Assembly (NCBI GenBank): GCA_030728985.1
Contig: JANQYI010000015.1
Span: 127,614 to 191,613 of the forward strand
Origin: Burkholderiaceae bacterium
GTDB lineage: Bacteria > Pseudomonadota > Gammaproteobacteria > Burkholderiales > Burkholderiaceae_B
Direction: 5' to 3'
DNA length: 64,000 nt
Shown: one piece after another, positions 63,352 to 64,000 of the stretch
Numbering within the stretch: the first letter of the stretch is position 1
How the letters are laid out: the number at the start of each line of letters is the position of its first letter
Translations under genes and position numbers: made by a program
The notes under the pieces: model-generated
The model's input: the letters and a program-made list of their open reading frames with translations, nothing else
What the model was told of the DNA's origin: nothing
Databases searched by the model: none

Positions 63352-64000
63352 ATGACCAGCAGAATGCACAAACGAGTCCTTCTCAAACTGTCTGGCGAAG
63401 CATTGATGGGTGATGATGCCTTTGGTATCAATCGTGCCACGATCATGCGCATGACGGACGAGGTTGCCGAAGTCGCCGAAATGGGCGTTCAACTTGCCAT
63501 TGTGATTGGCGGTGGAAATATTTTCCGGGGGGTAGCGCCTGGAGCCCAAGGCATGGATCGTGCGACTGCCGATTACATGGGTATGATGGCGACGGTTATG
63601 AATGCGCTCGCTCTGCAGGATGCACTCAAGCACCGCGGTGTCGATGCTCGCGTTCAGTCTGCGCTTAATATCGAGCAAGTAGTTGAACCTTACATTCGCC
63701 CTAAAGCATTACGCTACCTCGAAGAAGGTAAGGTGGTTATTTTTGCCGCAGGGACAGGCAACCCATTTTTTACAACGGATACAGCTGCTGCGCTTCGTGG
63801 CGCAGAAATTGGTGCCGAGGTCGTACTCAAAGCTACAAAAGTCGATGGCATTTATAGTGCTGATCCCCAAAAAGACCCTGCCGCGACGCGCTACACGCGC
63901 ATCAGTTTTGACGAAGTCATTGTCAAACGACTAGAGATCATGGATGCCACGGCTTTCGCGTTATGTCGCGACCAGAAGCTTCCAATCAAGGTATTTTCAA
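63352..64000 (+). CDS. pyrH: Uridylate kinase, N-terminal part (runs off the window)
   Basis: Phosphorylates UMP to UDP. The open frame from ATG 63352 continues without a stop to the last base, giving 216 codons of the usual 235-240. It starts [20 protein letters not shown] and shows the amino-acid-kinase motifs [26 protein letters not shown] and [17 protein letters not shown]. An in-frame ATG at 63340 and one at 63364 are alternative starts. pyrH after rpsB-tsf is the conserved order, normally followed by frr. Confidence 0.96.
   Translation, partial: MTSRMHKRVLLKLSGEALMGDDAFGINRATIMRMTDEVAEVAEMGVQLAIVIGGGNIFRGVAPGAQGMDRATADYMGMMATVMNALALQDALKHRGVDARVQSALNIEQVVEPYIRPKALRYLEEGKVVIFAAGTGNPFFTTDTAAALRGAEIGAEVVLKATKVDGIYSADPQKDPAATRYTRISFDEVIVKRLEIMDATAFALCRDQKLPIKVFS

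Overview
This window is a stretch of bacterial chromosome that is almost entirely protein-coding. Gene order and protein sequences point to a betaproteobacterium of the order Burkholderiales, most like the Alcaligenaceae. The clusters behind this are nadE-glnB, glnA-ntrB-ntrC, recG-oxyR-ubiA, folC-SPOR-cvpA-purF, glnD-map // rpsB-tsf-pyrH, and gmk-rpoZ-spoT. This placement is inferred from memory of gene order and not from a search. Base composition looks close to 50% GC throughout. I saw no rRNA, tRNA, CRISPR array, insertion sequence, prophage or integrase.

Layout. 1-9.5 kb: the tail of an LD-carboxypeptidase gene, an AGCS amino-acid/sodium symporter, ybiT, tsaD, plsY, then the tight surE-pcm-nlpD-exonuclease-rlmD run. 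9.5-16.9 kb: argH, nadE-glnB, a cytoplasmic gamma-glutamyltransferase homologue, ubiC, a pseudouridine synthase and rlmJ. 17-25.4 kb: ppiD, divergent tesA/ybbA, an EamA exporter, an orphan TRAP-type binding protein, then spoT and rpoZ. 25.4-37.7 kb: gmk, sseA, an SDR, yicC, an exported gamma-glutamyltransferase, rph, a four-gene catabolic cassette (SDR, MmgE/PrpD, acyl-CoA dehydrogenase, divergent LysR), then rdgB-hemW. 37.7-48.6 kb: glnA-ntrB-ntrC behind a sigma-54/NtrC-type promoter, ridA, recG, oxyR, ubiA, proC and a DUF945 protein. 48.6-53.2 kb: a DUF35/thiolase-fold pair, a hotdog thioesterase, yqeY, an NRDE protein and a second EamA exporter. 53.3-64 kb: folC-SPOR-cvpA-purF, dsbB-glnD, map, and rpsB-tsf-pyrH, which runs off the end.

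How the genes work together. The window carries most of the classical nitrogen-status circuit: GlnD (uridylyltransferase), GlnB (PII, with Tyr51), NtrB, NtrC and their target GlnA. The glnA promoter carries a -24/-12 element and an NtrC-type dyad. Two gamma-glutamyltransferase homologues, ArgH, ProC and glutamine-dependent NadE sit among them. Envelope and stress functions (SurE/Pcm/NlpD, PpiD, DsbB, OxyR, SpoT) and translation or RNA functions (TsaD, YbiT, RlmD, RlmJ, Rph, RpsB, Tsf, Map) make up most of the rest.

The accessory parts are the lysR/acyl-CoA dehydrogenase/prpD/SDR cassette lying between rph and rdgB, and the DUF35/thiolase pair. Outside the genes, the clearest unexplained signals are a strict period-6 array of five CCC triplets between the TRAP-binding-protein gene and spoT (a minus-strand G-quadruplex pattern), and several perfect short inverted repeats in promoter regions. 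I did not find a convincing, wholly undescribed multigene system.
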